This document shows positions 1 to 8,438 of a stretch of DNA of 45,925 nt, piece by piece; position 1 is the stretch's first letter; each line of letters starts with the position of its first letter. The notes under the pieces were generated by a model, which worked only from the letters and a program-made list of their open reading frames with translations, was not told where the DNA came from and ran no database searches. The position numbers were made by a program, and so were the translations under genes. Source of the stretch: UBA1563 sp041667115 (GTDB lineage Bacteria > Bacteroidota > Ignavibacteria > Ignavibacteriales > Ignavibacteriaceae); NCBI GenBank assembly GCA_041667115.1, contig JBAYFO010000028.1, forward strand, positions 1 to 45,925, read 5' to 3'.

Positions 1-228
1 AATGTGTTTTTGGACGGATTAGAATATGTTTTCATTAATTTCTTTGCTCCGATAAACGTTAGAGATAATAATAAAAGACGTCTAAGAGGAGGAGAAATCA
101 TGAATGTAATTTCTCCCTTATTAGAAAGAATAAATCCAAGTTTAATAAAAGAATGCATTATGAAAGGGGCTGCGTCAGAGAAACCTGAATTAAGTTCATT
201 GTGCAATTTATTGATCTCGCTTAGATAA
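1..228 (+). CDS. 3' end of an unrecognised protein (partial at window edge)
   Basis: The reading frame is open from the first base and ends in TAA at 226-228, so this is probably the C-terminal 75 residues of a gene that begins before the window. A GTG lies at 4-6, but no ribosome binding site is visible for it. An ATG at 100-102 follows a GGAGGAG stretch, so a very short gene of about 42 residues starting there is the alternative. The protein has a hydrophobic patch (EYVFINFFAP), then a basic stretch (NNKRRLRGGE), then a helical tail. I do not recognise the family. Codon use looks coding. It sits just outside the purB-derived repeat and may belong to an accessory region continuing to the left. 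Confidence 0.4.
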   Translation, partial: NVFLDGLEYVFINFFAPINVRDNNKRRLRGGEIMNVISPLLERINPSLIKECIMKGAASEKPELSSLCNLLISLR

Positions 229-628
229 ATCTTTGTTTGTTTTGCAGACACTGAACTTTCAAGGTTTATATAACTCAAAGGCATTTACTGTCAAAAATGT
301 GCAATTTATTTTTTTATTTATCTAAACCGCGAATATTCAAGGGTGAAATTTGTGTCGATTAAAAATCTGTCAAGGATTCAGCTGGCACAGGCTAAAGAGT
401 ACATACCCTACTTTAACACCGTCCTCTTAAAAATATAATCAACGTTCTTCAGCATTTTATCATTGTTGAAGATCGTTTTAATCTCTCTTCCTAAAAACAG
501 ATACTACTTGGAATTGGGTTGGTAATGCGAAATATTATTTTCAAGTAATCGGGGAGAACTCCCTGTCAAAAAAAAATTTCTAATTTGTTTTTAATTATTT
601 AAGTTGTAAGCAATAAATTAAATCATTT
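229..628. other. Intergenic region holding the detached purB end
   Basis: This 400-base stretch has no convincing gene. Its one recognisable content is the purB-like 3' fragment at 408-487, listed separately. The rest is AT-rich, and I see no tRNA, integrase or clear terminator. Confidence 0.6.
408..487 (-). pseudogene. Detached duplicate of the purB 3' end
   Basis: Read on the minus strand, this encodes a PurB-like C-terminus running from EIKTIFNNDK to IFKRTVLK and a TAG stop. The intact purB downstream ends with EIETIFSNDK...IFKRTVLK and TAA. Over about 75 bases (412-486 against 1995-2069) there are only about 7 mismatches. Most are synonymous: TAC/TAT Tyr, CTA/TTA Leu, AAA/AAG Lys and the TAA/TAG stop. 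Homology stops abruptly on the gene-internal side near 487. The pattern points to a once-functional purB end from a related genome, not a recent local copy. It has the layout expected of an attachment-site duplication left by an element integrating at the end of purB. No integrase is visible between the copies. Confidence 0.85.
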
Positions 629-1138
629 ATGACACAAGAAGAGATTAGCGGCTTAATAACCACGCCTAAAAAAATTACTTCTTCTACGCGTACAAAGTTC
701 AAACCGGTTAATAGGAGCAGAAGAATTAATTTAGAGGCAGTGTCGGAAGACAACCAATTTCGATTTGAAATATTTATAAGACAGAGCGAAAAGTTCGAGG
801 AAAGGTTCTCTATCGGGTTATGCTATATTCCTGAGAAAGATGAAAATATCGTGTTAGCACGATATAATGGCTCTCATGGTATGCATTATAACAAATTTAC
901 GGATGGACAAATCTTTAGTTCTTTTCACAAACATTATGCAACAGAGGAGGCTTTTCAAAAAGGAATAAAACCCGAACACACAGCCCGCATTGCTAATTAT
1001 GTCCATTTTTCAGAGGCACTGTTAAGGTTTTTTAAAGAGATGAATTTTAATAATTACCGGAATTATCTTGAAATATTCGAAATAGAAAATAACTCTTTAG
1101 ATGAATTAAATTTATTTGATAATCAGAACAATACGTAA
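629..1138 (+). CDS. DUF6978-like hypothetical protein
   Basis: A 169-residue protein with no signal peptide or membrane segment, so probably cytoplasmic. The N-terminus (MTQEEISGLITTPKKI) and a middle segment with a hydrophobic strand followed by YNGSHGMHYN resemble, from memory, the DUF6978 family. Those proteins open with a TQEE...PK motif and carry a conserved segment around an N-G-x-x-H motif. This match is a recollection and not a search result. The next gene starts 7 bases after the stop, so the two are almost certainly co-transcribed. Both lie between the two purB-derived repeats, which marks them as the cargo of an inserted segment. The molecular function is unknown. The acidic, Asn-rich tail appears unstructured. 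Confidence 0.7.
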   Translation: MTQEEISGLITTPKKITSSTRTKFKPVNRSRRINLEAVSEDNQFRFEIFIRQSEKFEERFSIGLCYIPEKDENIVLARYNGSHGMHYNKFTDGQIFSSFHKHYATEEAFQKGIKPEHTARIANYVHFSEALLRFFKEMNFNNYRNYLEIFEIENNSLDELNLFDNQNNT

Positions 1139-1145
1139 ATAAAAT

Positions 1146-1919
1146 ATGTCAGAGCTACTTGAAATAAAAGAGATTTTAAAAGAACAATATTTGGATATGT
1201 TCGACTTGAAAACCGTTCGCCCCGGAATTTACCAGATACTGCTGCCTTATTATTATCCCGACGGTGATATTTATGAAATCTTTTTGCAAAAAGAGGAAGA
1301 CAATTTTATAATCCAAGATTATGGATTGTCTTTGATGAAATTATCTTATGATACGGATACTGAAAGCGATTCTAAAAAAGAGTTGATAAAAAGAATTCTT
1401 TCCGAAAATCAAGTTACTATGGATGACGGTAATATTTCCGTAAGTACTAAAGTTGAATCGTTAATTCCTAATCTGATGGTTATGACCGATACTATTACGA
1501 AATTAACCTCGCTTAATTTATTAAACCGGAAAATCAGTAAAAATCCTTTTTATGAATTGCTTGAAGAATTTCTCAGTTCAAAGTTTATTGACGCTGGTTT
1601 TGAGAAGAAATTTCTCCCTTCGGAAGTTCCTTTTGCCGAAGATTATTTAGCTCCTATGGCTATAACAAAAACAAAGCGAAATGTTCCTATTTGCATTTTC
1701 CCTATTGCCTCGAATGATAGATGCGATCAAGTTACCATCACCGTTCAACATTATTTATTAAGTAAGTATCATCCTTTATTGATCGGCATTTATGATAATA
1801 TGGAAGATATTACACCTAAAAAAAGCGCAAAAGTTACAAATCTTTTAGACAAGCAATTTTCTTATCTAAACAAAAACGAAGAATATATTGCCGAGTATCT
1901 TTCAGAAAAACTAAATTGA
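1146..1919 (+). CDS. DUF1828/DUF1829 domain protein
   Basis: A 257-residue soluble protein. Residues about 15-100 fit DUF1828: a strand-rich start (GIYQILLPYYYPDGDIYEIF), then IIQDYGLSLMKL, which matches the family's characteristic t-D-G-x-t-l segment. Residues about 130-250 correspond to the DUF1829 part normally fused behind it. Length and domain order are those of the full two-domain family. These proteins occur sporadically, often in mobile or defence-type neighbourhoods, and their biochemical role is not established as far as I know. It sits 7 bases behind the DUF6978-like gene, forming a two-gene cassette bounded by purB repeats. No catalytic motif is obvious, and a nucleic-acid-related role would be speculation. 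Confidence 0.75.
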   Translation: MSELLEIKEILKEQYLDMFDLKTVRPGIYQILLPYYYPDGDIYEIFLQKEEDNFIIQDYGLSLMKLSYDTDTESDSKKELIKRILSENQVTMDDGNISVSTKVESLIPNLMVMTDTITKLTSLNLLNRKISKNPFYELLEEFLSSKFIDAGFEKKFLPSEVPFAEDYLAPMAITKTKRNVPICIFPIASNDRCDQVTITVQHYLLSKYHPLLIGIYDNMEDITPKKSAKVTNLLDKQFSYLNKNEEYIAEYLSEKLN

Positions 1920-1990
1920 TTTTATCTGGTTTACAAACAAACATTCATTCTTCCTTCAAACGATAAGCAACCTCTAATTATTCCAGAAGC

Positions 1991-3289
1991 TTATTTTAGC
2001 ACCGTCCTCTTAAAAATGTAATCAACGTTCTTCAGCATTTTATCATTGCTGAAAATTGTCTCAATCTCTTCTTTGGATAAATATTTAGCCGCTTCGTCTG
2101 AAGAGAGGAGTTCATCCTTTAAATTTTTATTCTGATCAGCCCAGACTTTCATAGCGGAAGTTTGCACTATTTTATAAGCTTCTTCGCGCGTTGCACCTTT
2201 CTCGGTAATTTTAAGGAGAATGGTTTGTGAGAAGACGAGTCCACGGGTAAGATTTAAATTCTTCAACATATTTTCGGGATAGATGAGAAGATTTTTTATC
2301 AAGTCTTTCATCTTTGCGAGCATATAGTTTAAAAGAATTGTGCTGTCGGGAATGATAACGCGTTCAACGGAAGAATGGGTAATATCGCGTTCGTGCCAAA
2401 GAGAAATGTTCTCAAATCCGGCGATGGCGTTGGCGCGGAGAATGCGCGCGAGTCCCGCTATTCTTTCGCACGTAATCGGATTCCGTTTATGCGGCATTGC
2501 AGATGAGCCTTTTTGTCCTTTAGAGAAAAATTCTTCCGCTTCAAGCACTTCGGTCTTTTGCAAATGTCTAATTTCTGTAGCGATCTTTTCAAGCGTACCT
2601 CCGGTAATTGCAAGGACGGAAAGATACTCGGCGTGTCTATCCCGCTGAATGACTTGTGTGGAAACCGGAGCCGGAGTTAAACCCATTTTATCACAAACGT
2701 ATTCTTCCACTTTGGGAGAAAGATGTTCAAACGTTCCGACAGCGCCGGAAATTTGTCCAACGCTAATGCGTTCGATAGCGGAATGTAATCTTTCAATATT
2801 TCTTTTTGTTTCTTCAAACCACAAAGCGAATTTTAATCCCATCGTAGTTGGTTCAGCGTGGATGCCATGCGTTCTGCCGACGCAGAGAGTATTTTTATAT
2901 TCAAGCGCTTTGTCTTTTAAGATAGATTTCAATTCCTCCAAATCTTTTAAAAGAATTTCTCCCGCGGTTTTCATCTGGAAGGAGAGAGTTGTGTCTAAAA
3001 TATCTGAAGAGGTCATTCCGTAATGAATATGGCGAGAAACCGATCCGACGTATTCCGCAACGTTTGTAAGAAAAGCGATAACATCGTGCTGGGTAGTTTC
3101 TTCAATCTCCAAAATCTTTTTAACATCAAACTTTGCTTTTTGTTTGATGAGTTCAACATCTTCTTTCGGGATTTGTCCAAGTTCGGCTCTCGCTTCGCAG
3201 GCAAGAATTTCAATTTGCAGCCAGGTTTGATATTTAAAATCGTCTTCCCAAATTTTTCCCATTTCGGGGCGCGTATATCGTTCAATCAT
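1991..3289 (-). CDS. purB: Adenylosuccinate lyase
   Basis: Fumarase/aspartase-superfamily lyase that acts twice in purine synthesis: SAICAR to AICAR plus fumarate, and adenylosuccinate to AMP plus fumarate. At 432 residues it has the usual length of the Bacillus-type enzyme. TQHDV (66-70) and RTHGIHAEPT (139-148) carry substrate-binding and catalytic histidines, and the flexible signature loop SSAMPHKRNP spans 262-271. Its ATG shares a base with the TAA stop of the upstream protease gene (TAATG), so translation is probably coupled. The last 25 codons are duplicated at 408-487, suggesting that the present 3' end may have been exchanged during an integration event. Function is unlikely to be affected because the C-terminal sequence is intact. 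Confidence 0.97.
   Translation of the reverse strand: MIERYTRPEMGKIWEDDFKYQTWLQIEILACEARAELGQIPKEDVELIKQKAKFDVKKILEIEETTQHDVIAFLTNVAEYVGSVSRHIHYGMTSSDILDTTLSFQMKTAGEILLKDLEELKSILKDKALEYKNTLCVGRTHGIHAEPTTMGLKFALWFEETKRNIERLHSAIERISVGQISGAVGTFEHLSPKVEEYVCDKMGLTPAPVSTQVIQRDRHAEYLSVLAITGGTLEKIATEIRHLQKTEVLEAEEFFSKGQKGSSAMPHKRNPITCERIAGLARILRANAIAGFENISLWHERDITHSSVERVIIPDSTILLNYMLAKMKDLIKNLLIYPENMLKNLNLTRGLVFSQTILLKITEKGATREEAYKIVQTSAMKVWADQNKNLKDELLSSDEAAKYLSKEEIETIFSNDKMLKNVDYIFKRTVLK
1995..2069 (-). repeat. purB-end direct repeat, intact-gene copy
   Basis: This is the second copy of the roughly 75-base direct repeat, here forming the true 3' coding end of purB. Its partner is 412-486 in the same orientation, offset by 1583 bases. 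The two genes at 629-1919 lie between the copies. The longest uninterrupted identity is about 31 bases (aligned from 2019, TAATCAACGTTCTTCAGCAT onward), a plausible crossover core. Confidence 0.85.
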
Positions 3290-4404
3290 TAGTGTGTCTC
3301 CAATTTCATATTTAAGGTTTCATCGGCGTTGTCTCGAATTATTTTAACCGAAATTTTCTGATTGGTTCTAAACTCTTGTAAAACGCCGATCAGGTTTTGC
3401 TGGTTATTTATTTTGAAATCGTTTATTTGGACGATAACATCACCCGGTTTCAATCCGGCTCTTCCGGCGGGAGAATTTTTCTCAACTTGTGTAACGATAA
3501 CGCCGCGTGTCGATTCCAATTTAAAATAGCCGGCAATCGTTTCGTCAATATTTTGAATTGCAAAGCCGGGGTAAAAATCTCTTTCGATCTTTCCTTTGGT
3601 TTTAAGTTCTTCCATAATCCGTTTTATTTTATTAACGGGAATTGCGAAACCGAGACCGATACTTCCGGAATTTCCTCCGGCAGTATAAATGATCGTGTTC
3701 ATTCCGATGAGTTCCCCGATGCTGTTGACTAATGGTCCGCCGCTATTTCCGCCGTTTATTGCCGCATCCGTTTGAAGCATGTTGAGATAATAGCGGTTTT
3801 GTACCGGGTCCAAATTCATTCCCGTCGCGCTGATAACACCGACAGTAACTGTTGGTTTGTCGTTAATTTCAAAAAGTCCAAAGGGATTTCCAAGAGCGAT
3901 GACCCACTCACCGATGATCGCATCATCAGAATTTCCAAAAGAAATAAACGGGAAATGTTCCCCTTCAATTTTAAGGAGACAAATATCGGAAACCGGATCA
4001 GAGCCGATAGTTTTTGCTTTGTATTGTTTCCCGTTCGTCAAGGTAACAACGGTCTCGGATGCATTTCCGGCAACATGGTCGTTGGTAATAATATAGCCGT
4101 CTGAGGAAACAAGAATTCCCGAGCCAAGGCTTTTTACTTTTTGTTTGGTAGTTTGGTCTCCAAAAAATTGTCTAAAAAAGGAATCATCTGCAAAAGGGTT
4201 AGAAAAAAGATTCTGGTATTGTCTAATTTCAGTTACATTTATTCCAACAACCGCGGGACTAACTTTTGCGACTGTTTCCGTTAAAATATTTTTACGTGAA
4301 TTTGTTATTGCGGTATTAGCGTTTTCAAGGGCATTTTGGCTGAATACTCCAAAAGGGATGAGAAAAAGAGCCAAAACAGAGATTTTTTTCATTTTTATAG
4401 TCAT
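3289..4404 (-). CDS. HtrA/Deg-family periplasmic serine protease
   Basis: A 371-residue trypsin-like quality-control protease. The N-terminal signal peptide (MKKISVLALFLIPFGVFSQ) predicts export to the periplasm. The catalytic triad is visible as H110 in TNDHV, D140 in SDICLLK and S221 in GGNSGGP. One PDZ domain follows at about residues 275-365, so it resembles the shorter single-PDZ DegS-like layout more than classical two-PDZ DegP. A membrane anchor is less likely than a cleaved signal. A GGAG five bases ahead of the ATG supports the start at 4404. The stop overlaps the start of purB by one base, an unexpected but tight pairing of a stress protease with a purine enzyme. I cannot decide between the symbols degP, degQ and degS. 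Confidence 0.93.
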   Translation of the reverse strand: MTIKMKKISVLALFLIPFGVFSQNALENANTAITNSRKNILTETVAKVSPAVVGINVTEIRQYQNLFSNPFADDSFFRQFFGDQTTKQKVKSLGSGILVSSDGYIITNDHVAGNASETVVTLTNGKQYKAKTIGSDPVSDICLLKIEGEHFPFISFGNSDDAIIGEWVIALGNPFGLFEINDKPTVTVGVISATGMNLDPVQNRYYLNMLQTDAAINGGNSGGPLVNSIGELIGMNTIIYTAGGNSGSIGLGFAIPVNKIKRIMEELKTKGKIERDFYPGFAIQNIDETIAGYFKLESTRGVIVTQVEKNSPAGRAGLKPGDVIVQINDFKINNQQNLIGVLQEFRTNQKISVKIIRDNADETLNMKLETH

Positions 4405-4619
4405 TTGTTCTCCAAAATTATGATAGGCAAAAATAAGAAGATTTCTGAATCATTTTAGGGCAAACTTTTTGGAATACCGGAGCTTAAAAGATTTTATGCT
4501 GAAATTTCTGTTAAAATAGCATTTTCATCGATATCTGTAATTTATCCCTAAAAATCAACTTGATTTTATAGTCATTAAAGAGTACATTTTGACTGCTTTT
4601 ATAAATTAATGGGTACTTG

Positions 4620-6059
4620 ATGTCATATTTTGATTCCGAATATTCTGAGAATGAAAATGAATTTTTAGAAAGTACTGATCTTCCGGCTTCAATTAAAAAA
4701 GCCAAAGCGCTTATTGAAGAAGGGAAGAGCTTTACAAACCAAAACTTTCTTGAAGAAGTAATAGATCTTTGTGTAGATAATTACCGATACCGCGATGCGC
4801 TTTTTTTTATTGATACGTTGCTTGAAGTTGCTCCCTACAATGCCGATCTTTATTTACAAAAAGGGATTTGCCTGGTTCAGTTGAATCAGAACCGCCGTGC
4901 GATGAAATATATTGATAAATCTCTTTCGCTTAATCCTGTTGATGTTGACGCGCTGGCAGAAAAAGCGTTGGTAAATATCAATTTGAAAAATTTTGAGGAA
5001 GCTCAAAGAGTTTTACAACAAGCGTTAGCTATTGAGCCGAAGAATGAACTTATCTACTACCGTTTTGGCAAGCTTTACCAGATGAAGGAACTCTACGTTA
5101 AAGCAGCCGAATATTTTGAAAAAGCCGCTGAACTGGATCCGGAATTTTCCGAAGCTGTTTTCCAGATGGCTATTAGTTATGAATACGGGAACAACTATCC
5201 CTCGGCGTTGGAAGCGTATGATAAATATTTAGATATAGAACCGAATTGTGAAGTCGGCTGGTTTAACCGTGGAATTGTTTTAGAGAGTTTGAATAAACCT
5301 GAAAAAGCAATCAACAGTTACGAATTATCACTTGCTATCGATGATCATTTTACGGATGCCTGGTTTAATCTCGGAAATCTTTTTGCGGATTTGGGAAAAT
5401 TTGATCAATCGATTGAATGCTTTAAGAATGTTTTAAAGCTCGAACGGAATGATGAAGCAGCTTATTTTAATATAGCGACTATTTACGAAGAAAAGGAAGA
5501 TTACCTAACCGCGATCAAATTTTATTCGAGAGCGATCAAAAAAGATTCCGGTTACCACGAAGCCTTTCTCGGAAGAGGATTTTGTTATTATAAACTGAAT
5601 AAAATCCGGTTGGCTTTACGGGATTTTCGTCTCTCATTAGCTGCGAACTATTTTTCGGATGAAGTGTGGGATGTTTCGCTGCGAGAAAATTTTCAAATTG
5701 ATGAATCAACTATTTTGCGCATCAATGAACTTATTGAATTGAACCAAAAGAATCCTACCGATGTTACCGTAGTAAAGGAATTGTCAAAAAAATATTCAGA
5801 CATTTTCGCCATCGACAAAGCGATTGATTATTTGTACAGAGCATTGCAGCTTCAAACAAATGACGCGGAAAGTTATTATAAACTTTCAAAGTTATATTTT
5901 CAAAAGAAAATGAGTAAACACGGATTTTACTATTTGAAGAAAGCCTTTTTCGTGAAACCGGATTTAAAGAAGATTTTTTCCGAATCCTTCCCCGGGGTTA
6001 TTCATTCGAAACTTTTTATCGCCCTGATGGAAGATAATACCATTTTTCAAGTACGTTAG
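4620..6059 (+). CDS. TPR-repeat scaffold protein
   Basis: About 479 residues built largely of tetratricopeptide repeats, which form superhelical surfaces for protein-protein binding. Successive 34-residue units run from about residue 55 to 330. Recognisable examples are AWFNLGNLFADLGKFDQSIE and EAVFQMAISYEYGNNYPSAL, with Ala/Tyr/Pro at the canonical TPR positions, and further repeats lie at about 395-455. The N-terminus (FDSEYSENENEFLES) is acidic and probably disordered. No signal peptide or membrane segment is present, so it is probably cytoplasmic. I prefer the ATG at 4620 to the TTG just before it. It lies 30 bases ahead of aroE in the same direction and may be co-transcribed, although its partner cannot be named from sequence. 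Confidence 0.88.
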   Translation: MSYFDSEYSENENEFLESTDLPASIKKAKALIEEGKSFTNQNFLEEVIDLCVDNYRYRDALFFIDTLLEVAPYNADLYLQKGICLVQLNQNRRAMKYIDKSLSLNPVDVDALAEKALVNINLKNFEEAQRVLQQALAIEPKNELIYYRFGKLYQMKELYVKAAEYFEKAAELDPEFSEAVFQMAISYEYGNNYPSALEAYDKYLDIEPNCEVGWFNRGIVLESLNKPEKAINSYELSLAIDDHFTDAWFNLGNLFADLGKFDQSIECFKNVLKLERNDEAAYFNIATIYEEKEDYLTAIKFYSRAIKKDSGYHEAFLGRGFCYYKLNKIRLALRDFRLSLAANYFSDEVWDVSLRENFQIDESTILRINELIELNQKNPTDVTVVKELSKKYSDIFAIDKAIDYLYRALQLQTNDAESYYKLSKLYFQKKMSKHGFYYLKKAFFVKPDLKKIFSESFPGVIHSKLFIALMEDNTIFQVR

Positions 6060-6089
6060 AACAATTTTTCAACTTAAAGTAGTTTTTTT

Positions 6090-6965
6090 ATGAAAGATAC
6101 ATTTCATCTCTCTACCCAGGTGCTTGGATTGCTCGGGCATCCGATTAAGCATACCTATTCGCCGTTTATTCATAATATGGCGATTGATTTACTCGGGCTT
6201 GATTACATTTACCTGCCGTTTGATGTACCCCAATCGAATTTGAGAAATGCTTTAAGGGGAGTTGTTGCACTTGGCATTAAGGGTTTCAACGTAACCATCC
6301 CTCACAAAGAAGCCATGGTCGGGTATGTGAATAGTTTATCGGAAGAAGCGGGTATCATAGGCTCTGTAAATACGGTTGTAAATGAGATGGGAAAACTTGT
6401 TGGCTATAATACAGATGTTACGGGAGTTATTGAAACGCTTAATCCGTTTAAAGATGAAATCGCGAATAACGAAGTTACCGTTGTTGGCGCCGGCGGAGCC
6501 TGCCGCGCGGTCATTTATTCTCTGATAAGAAATTTTAAACCTTCGAGAATAAATATTGTTAACCGTACCGAACAGAGGGCGGATAGTTTAAAAAATTATT
6601 TCTATGAAAAAATGAAATATGAAAATTTCAAAACGTTTGAGCTTTTCCCGCCGGACCTTGTAGAAGTTTTTAGAAATTCAAAATTGATTGTCAACGCAAC
6701 TTCAGTGGGGATGTTTCCCGAAATAGAAGACACGATCATCAATTTAAATAATGCATTTGTAAAAGGTCAGATCGTTTTTGATTTGGTTTATAATCCGCCG
6801 CAGACTCAATTGCTAAAAATTGCTGCAGGTGAGGGAGCCACAGTTATCAATGGTATTAACATGTTGGTACATCAAGGAGCAAAATCGTTTGAATTGTGGA
6901 CGGGAGAGAAAATGCCTGTCGAAAAGATCAGGGAAGCATTAACGCTCTATATTGACAAAGTTTAA
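6090..6965 (+). CDS. aroE: Shikimate dehydrogenase
   Basis: NADPH-dependent reduction of 3-dehydroshikimate to shikimate, in the pathway to chorismate and aromatic amino acids. The 291 residues include the substrate-site serine in HTYSPFIHN (S24), the catalytic lysine in NVTIPHKEA (K73), N94 in GSVNTVV and D109 in GYNTDV. The cofactor loop is VVGAGGACRA (about 131-140), followed by NRTEQRA, whose arginine and threonine favour NADP. The C-terminal GINMLVHQGAKSFELWTG is a family hallmark. All key residues are intact. It directly follows the TPR gene, and the convergent aminotransferase gene ends 43 bases downstream. Confidence 0.96.
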   Translation: MKDTFHLSTQVLGLLGHPIKHTYSPFIHNMAIDLLGLDYIYLPFDVPQSNLRNALRGVVALGIKGFNVTIPHKEAMVGYVNSLSEEAGIIGSVNTVVNEMGKLVGYNTDVTGVIETLNPFKDEIANNEVTVVGAGGACRAVIYSLIRNFKPSRINIVNRTEQRADSLKNYFYEKMKYENFKTFELFPPDLVEVFRNSKLIVNATSVGMFPEIEDTIINLNNAFVKGQIVFDLVYNPPQTQLLKIAAGEGATVINGINMLVHQGAKSFELWTGEKMPVEKIREALTLYIDKV

Positions 6966-7007
6966 TTTTGAATTTGCCGGGATAACTTTTTTCAAGTTGA
7001 AAATAAT

Positions 7008-8201
7008 TTATCCCAGCTTTTTTAGTCCGTTTTTAATCCTGTTTATCCCATCAATAATTTCTTCATAAGAACAAGCGTAGGACATTCGTACGCAGTTATC
7101 ATTCCCAAATGCTATACCGGGAACTAATCCGACGCGCTCTTCTTTAAGTAAATAATCACAGAACGAAGATGAATCAGTTATTTTTGTACCGTTCAAAGAT
7201 CTTCCGTAAAATTTACTAACATCAAAGAAAACATAAAAAGCTCCTTTTGGTAACGGACAATGAATCCCTTCTATCCGGTTAAGTTCGTCAACAATAAAAT
7301 CGCGTCTTTTCTGGAAAGCAACAACCATCTTTTCTATCTCTTCCGAGTGATGAGTTAAAGCTGCAATTGCTGCTGCCTGGGAAATTGAGCATGCATTCGA
7401 AGTTGAATGCCCTTGTAACTTTCGTGCAAGCCGGATAACTTTTTCATTCCCGGCGGCGTAACCGATTCGCCAGCCTGTCATAGCATAAGCTTTGCTTACA
7501 CCGTTAACAGTTATGGTTCTATCTCGCAGAGTTTCAACCGAACCAATTGCAAAATGTTTCTCCTGGTCGAAAACTATTTTTTCATAAATCTCGTCGGATA
7601 CAATAAACATGTCTTTGTTTTTTAATACTTCTGCAAGTACAAGAATTTCATCTTTTGAATAAACGGCGCCGGAAGGATTTGACGGAGAGTTGAATAAGAA
7701 AACTTTCGTCTTTGCTGTGATTGCCTTTTCCAACTGTGCGGGAGTTATCTTGAAATTTTCTTCTGCATGTGTTTCAATTACAACAGGTTTTGCCCCGGTG
7801 AGTTTTACCATTTCCGGATAGCTCACCCAATAAGGTGATTGGAAAATAACTTCATCATCCTGGTTACAAACTGCTTGCAGAACGTTGTAGATTGAATGTT
7901 TTGCGCCGCTTGAGACTAAAACATTTTTTGGTTCAAAGTGAAGGTTGTTATCTTTAGAAAACTTTTCAATGATTGCTCTTATAAGATCAGGAGCGCCTTC
8001 ATTAGCGGTATACCTTGTGAGGTTATTATGAATTGCTTTTATGGCGGCTTTTTTAATAAACTCGGGGGTATCAAAATCAGGTTCACCGGCGGTAAAACTT
8101 AATACATCAATTCCTTCTCTTTTTAATTCGATTATTAAGGCAGAAAGCGCCATCGTTTTGCTTTCTTCAACACTCAACAGTAATTCTGATAATGATAACA
8201 A
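7008..8201 (-). CDS. Class I aminotransferase, aspartate aminotransferase-like
   Basis: PLP-dependent transaminase of fold type I, subgroup I-gamma, predicted to interconvert aspartate and 2-oxoglutarate with oxaloacetate and glutamate. The 397 residues include the cofactor-contact motif NSPSNPSGAVYS (171-182), SDEIYE (202-207), the Schiff-base lysine K237 in NGVSKAYAMTGWRIGY, and the carboxylate-binding arginine in CVRMSYA near the C-terminus. The start is a TTG at 8199-8201, chosen because GGAG lies six bases upstream and no better in-frame ATG precedes the conserved N-terminus. It is divergent from a second aminotransferase that is coupled to pckA. An aspartate or broad-specificity (alanine, aromatic) enzyme are both possible; Asp is most likely. 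Confidence 0.88.
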   Translation of the reverse strand: MLSLSELLLSVEESKTMALSALIIELKREGIDVLSFTAGEPDFDTPEFIKKAAIKAIHNNLTRYTANEGAPDLIRAIIEKFSKDNNLHFEPKNVLVSSGAKHSIYNVLQAVCNQDDEVIFQSPYWVSYPEMVKLTGAKPVVIETHAEENFKITPAQLEKAITAKTKVFLFNSPSNPSGAVYSKDEILVLAEVLKNKDMFIVSDEIYEKIVFDQEKHFAIGSVETLRDRTITVNGVSKAYAMTGWRIGYAAGNEKVIRLARKLQGHSTSNACSISQAAAIAALTHHSEEIEKMVVAFQKRRDFIVDELNRIEGIHCPLPKGAFYVFFDVSKFYGRSLNGTKITDSSSFCDYLLKEERVGLVPGIAFGNDNCVRMSYACSYEEIIDGINRIKNGLKKLG

Positions 8202-8295
8202 GTACTACTCCAAATAAAATCTAATCGATCAATAATTGTTTTGAAACGGGAATTAAAAATAGTGCTTATGTTGAAGACATCAAAAAACGCTTGGA

Positions 8296-8389
8296 AATAT
8301 TCATCCAAATCTGAATATTTATTCCTCAAAGGGAAATTCTATTTTATTCGGATCGGTTTTCTTGTTTATCTGTAAAATGAGGAATAAAT
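8296..8389. promoter_or_regulatory. Inverted repeats in the divergent aminotransferase promoter region
   Basis: Two perfect inverted repeats lie between the divergently transcribed aminotransferase genes. AATATTCA (8296-8303) pairs with TGAATATT (8312-8319) around an 8-base centre. ATTTATTCCTCA (8317-8328) recurs inverted as TGAGGAATAAAT (8378-8389), 49 bases away. The two sets overlap by three bases. Paired operator sites for a dimeric regulator controlling both directions, or RNA hairpins, are both possible. No regulator gene is adjacent. Confidence 0.4.
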
Positions 8390-8438
8390 TGCATAGAGAA
8401 ATAAATTAATTACTAAATAAATTATAGGATTAATACAA

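Noticed and set aside
408..2069. Insertion sequence or composite transposon
   Set aside because: The bounding repeats are purB coding sequence, not transposase-type terminal inverted repeats, and no transposase is encoded between them.
2649..3023. 124-codon open frame opposite purB
   Set aside because: It mirrors conserved adenylosuccinate lyase codons and has no independent start signals.
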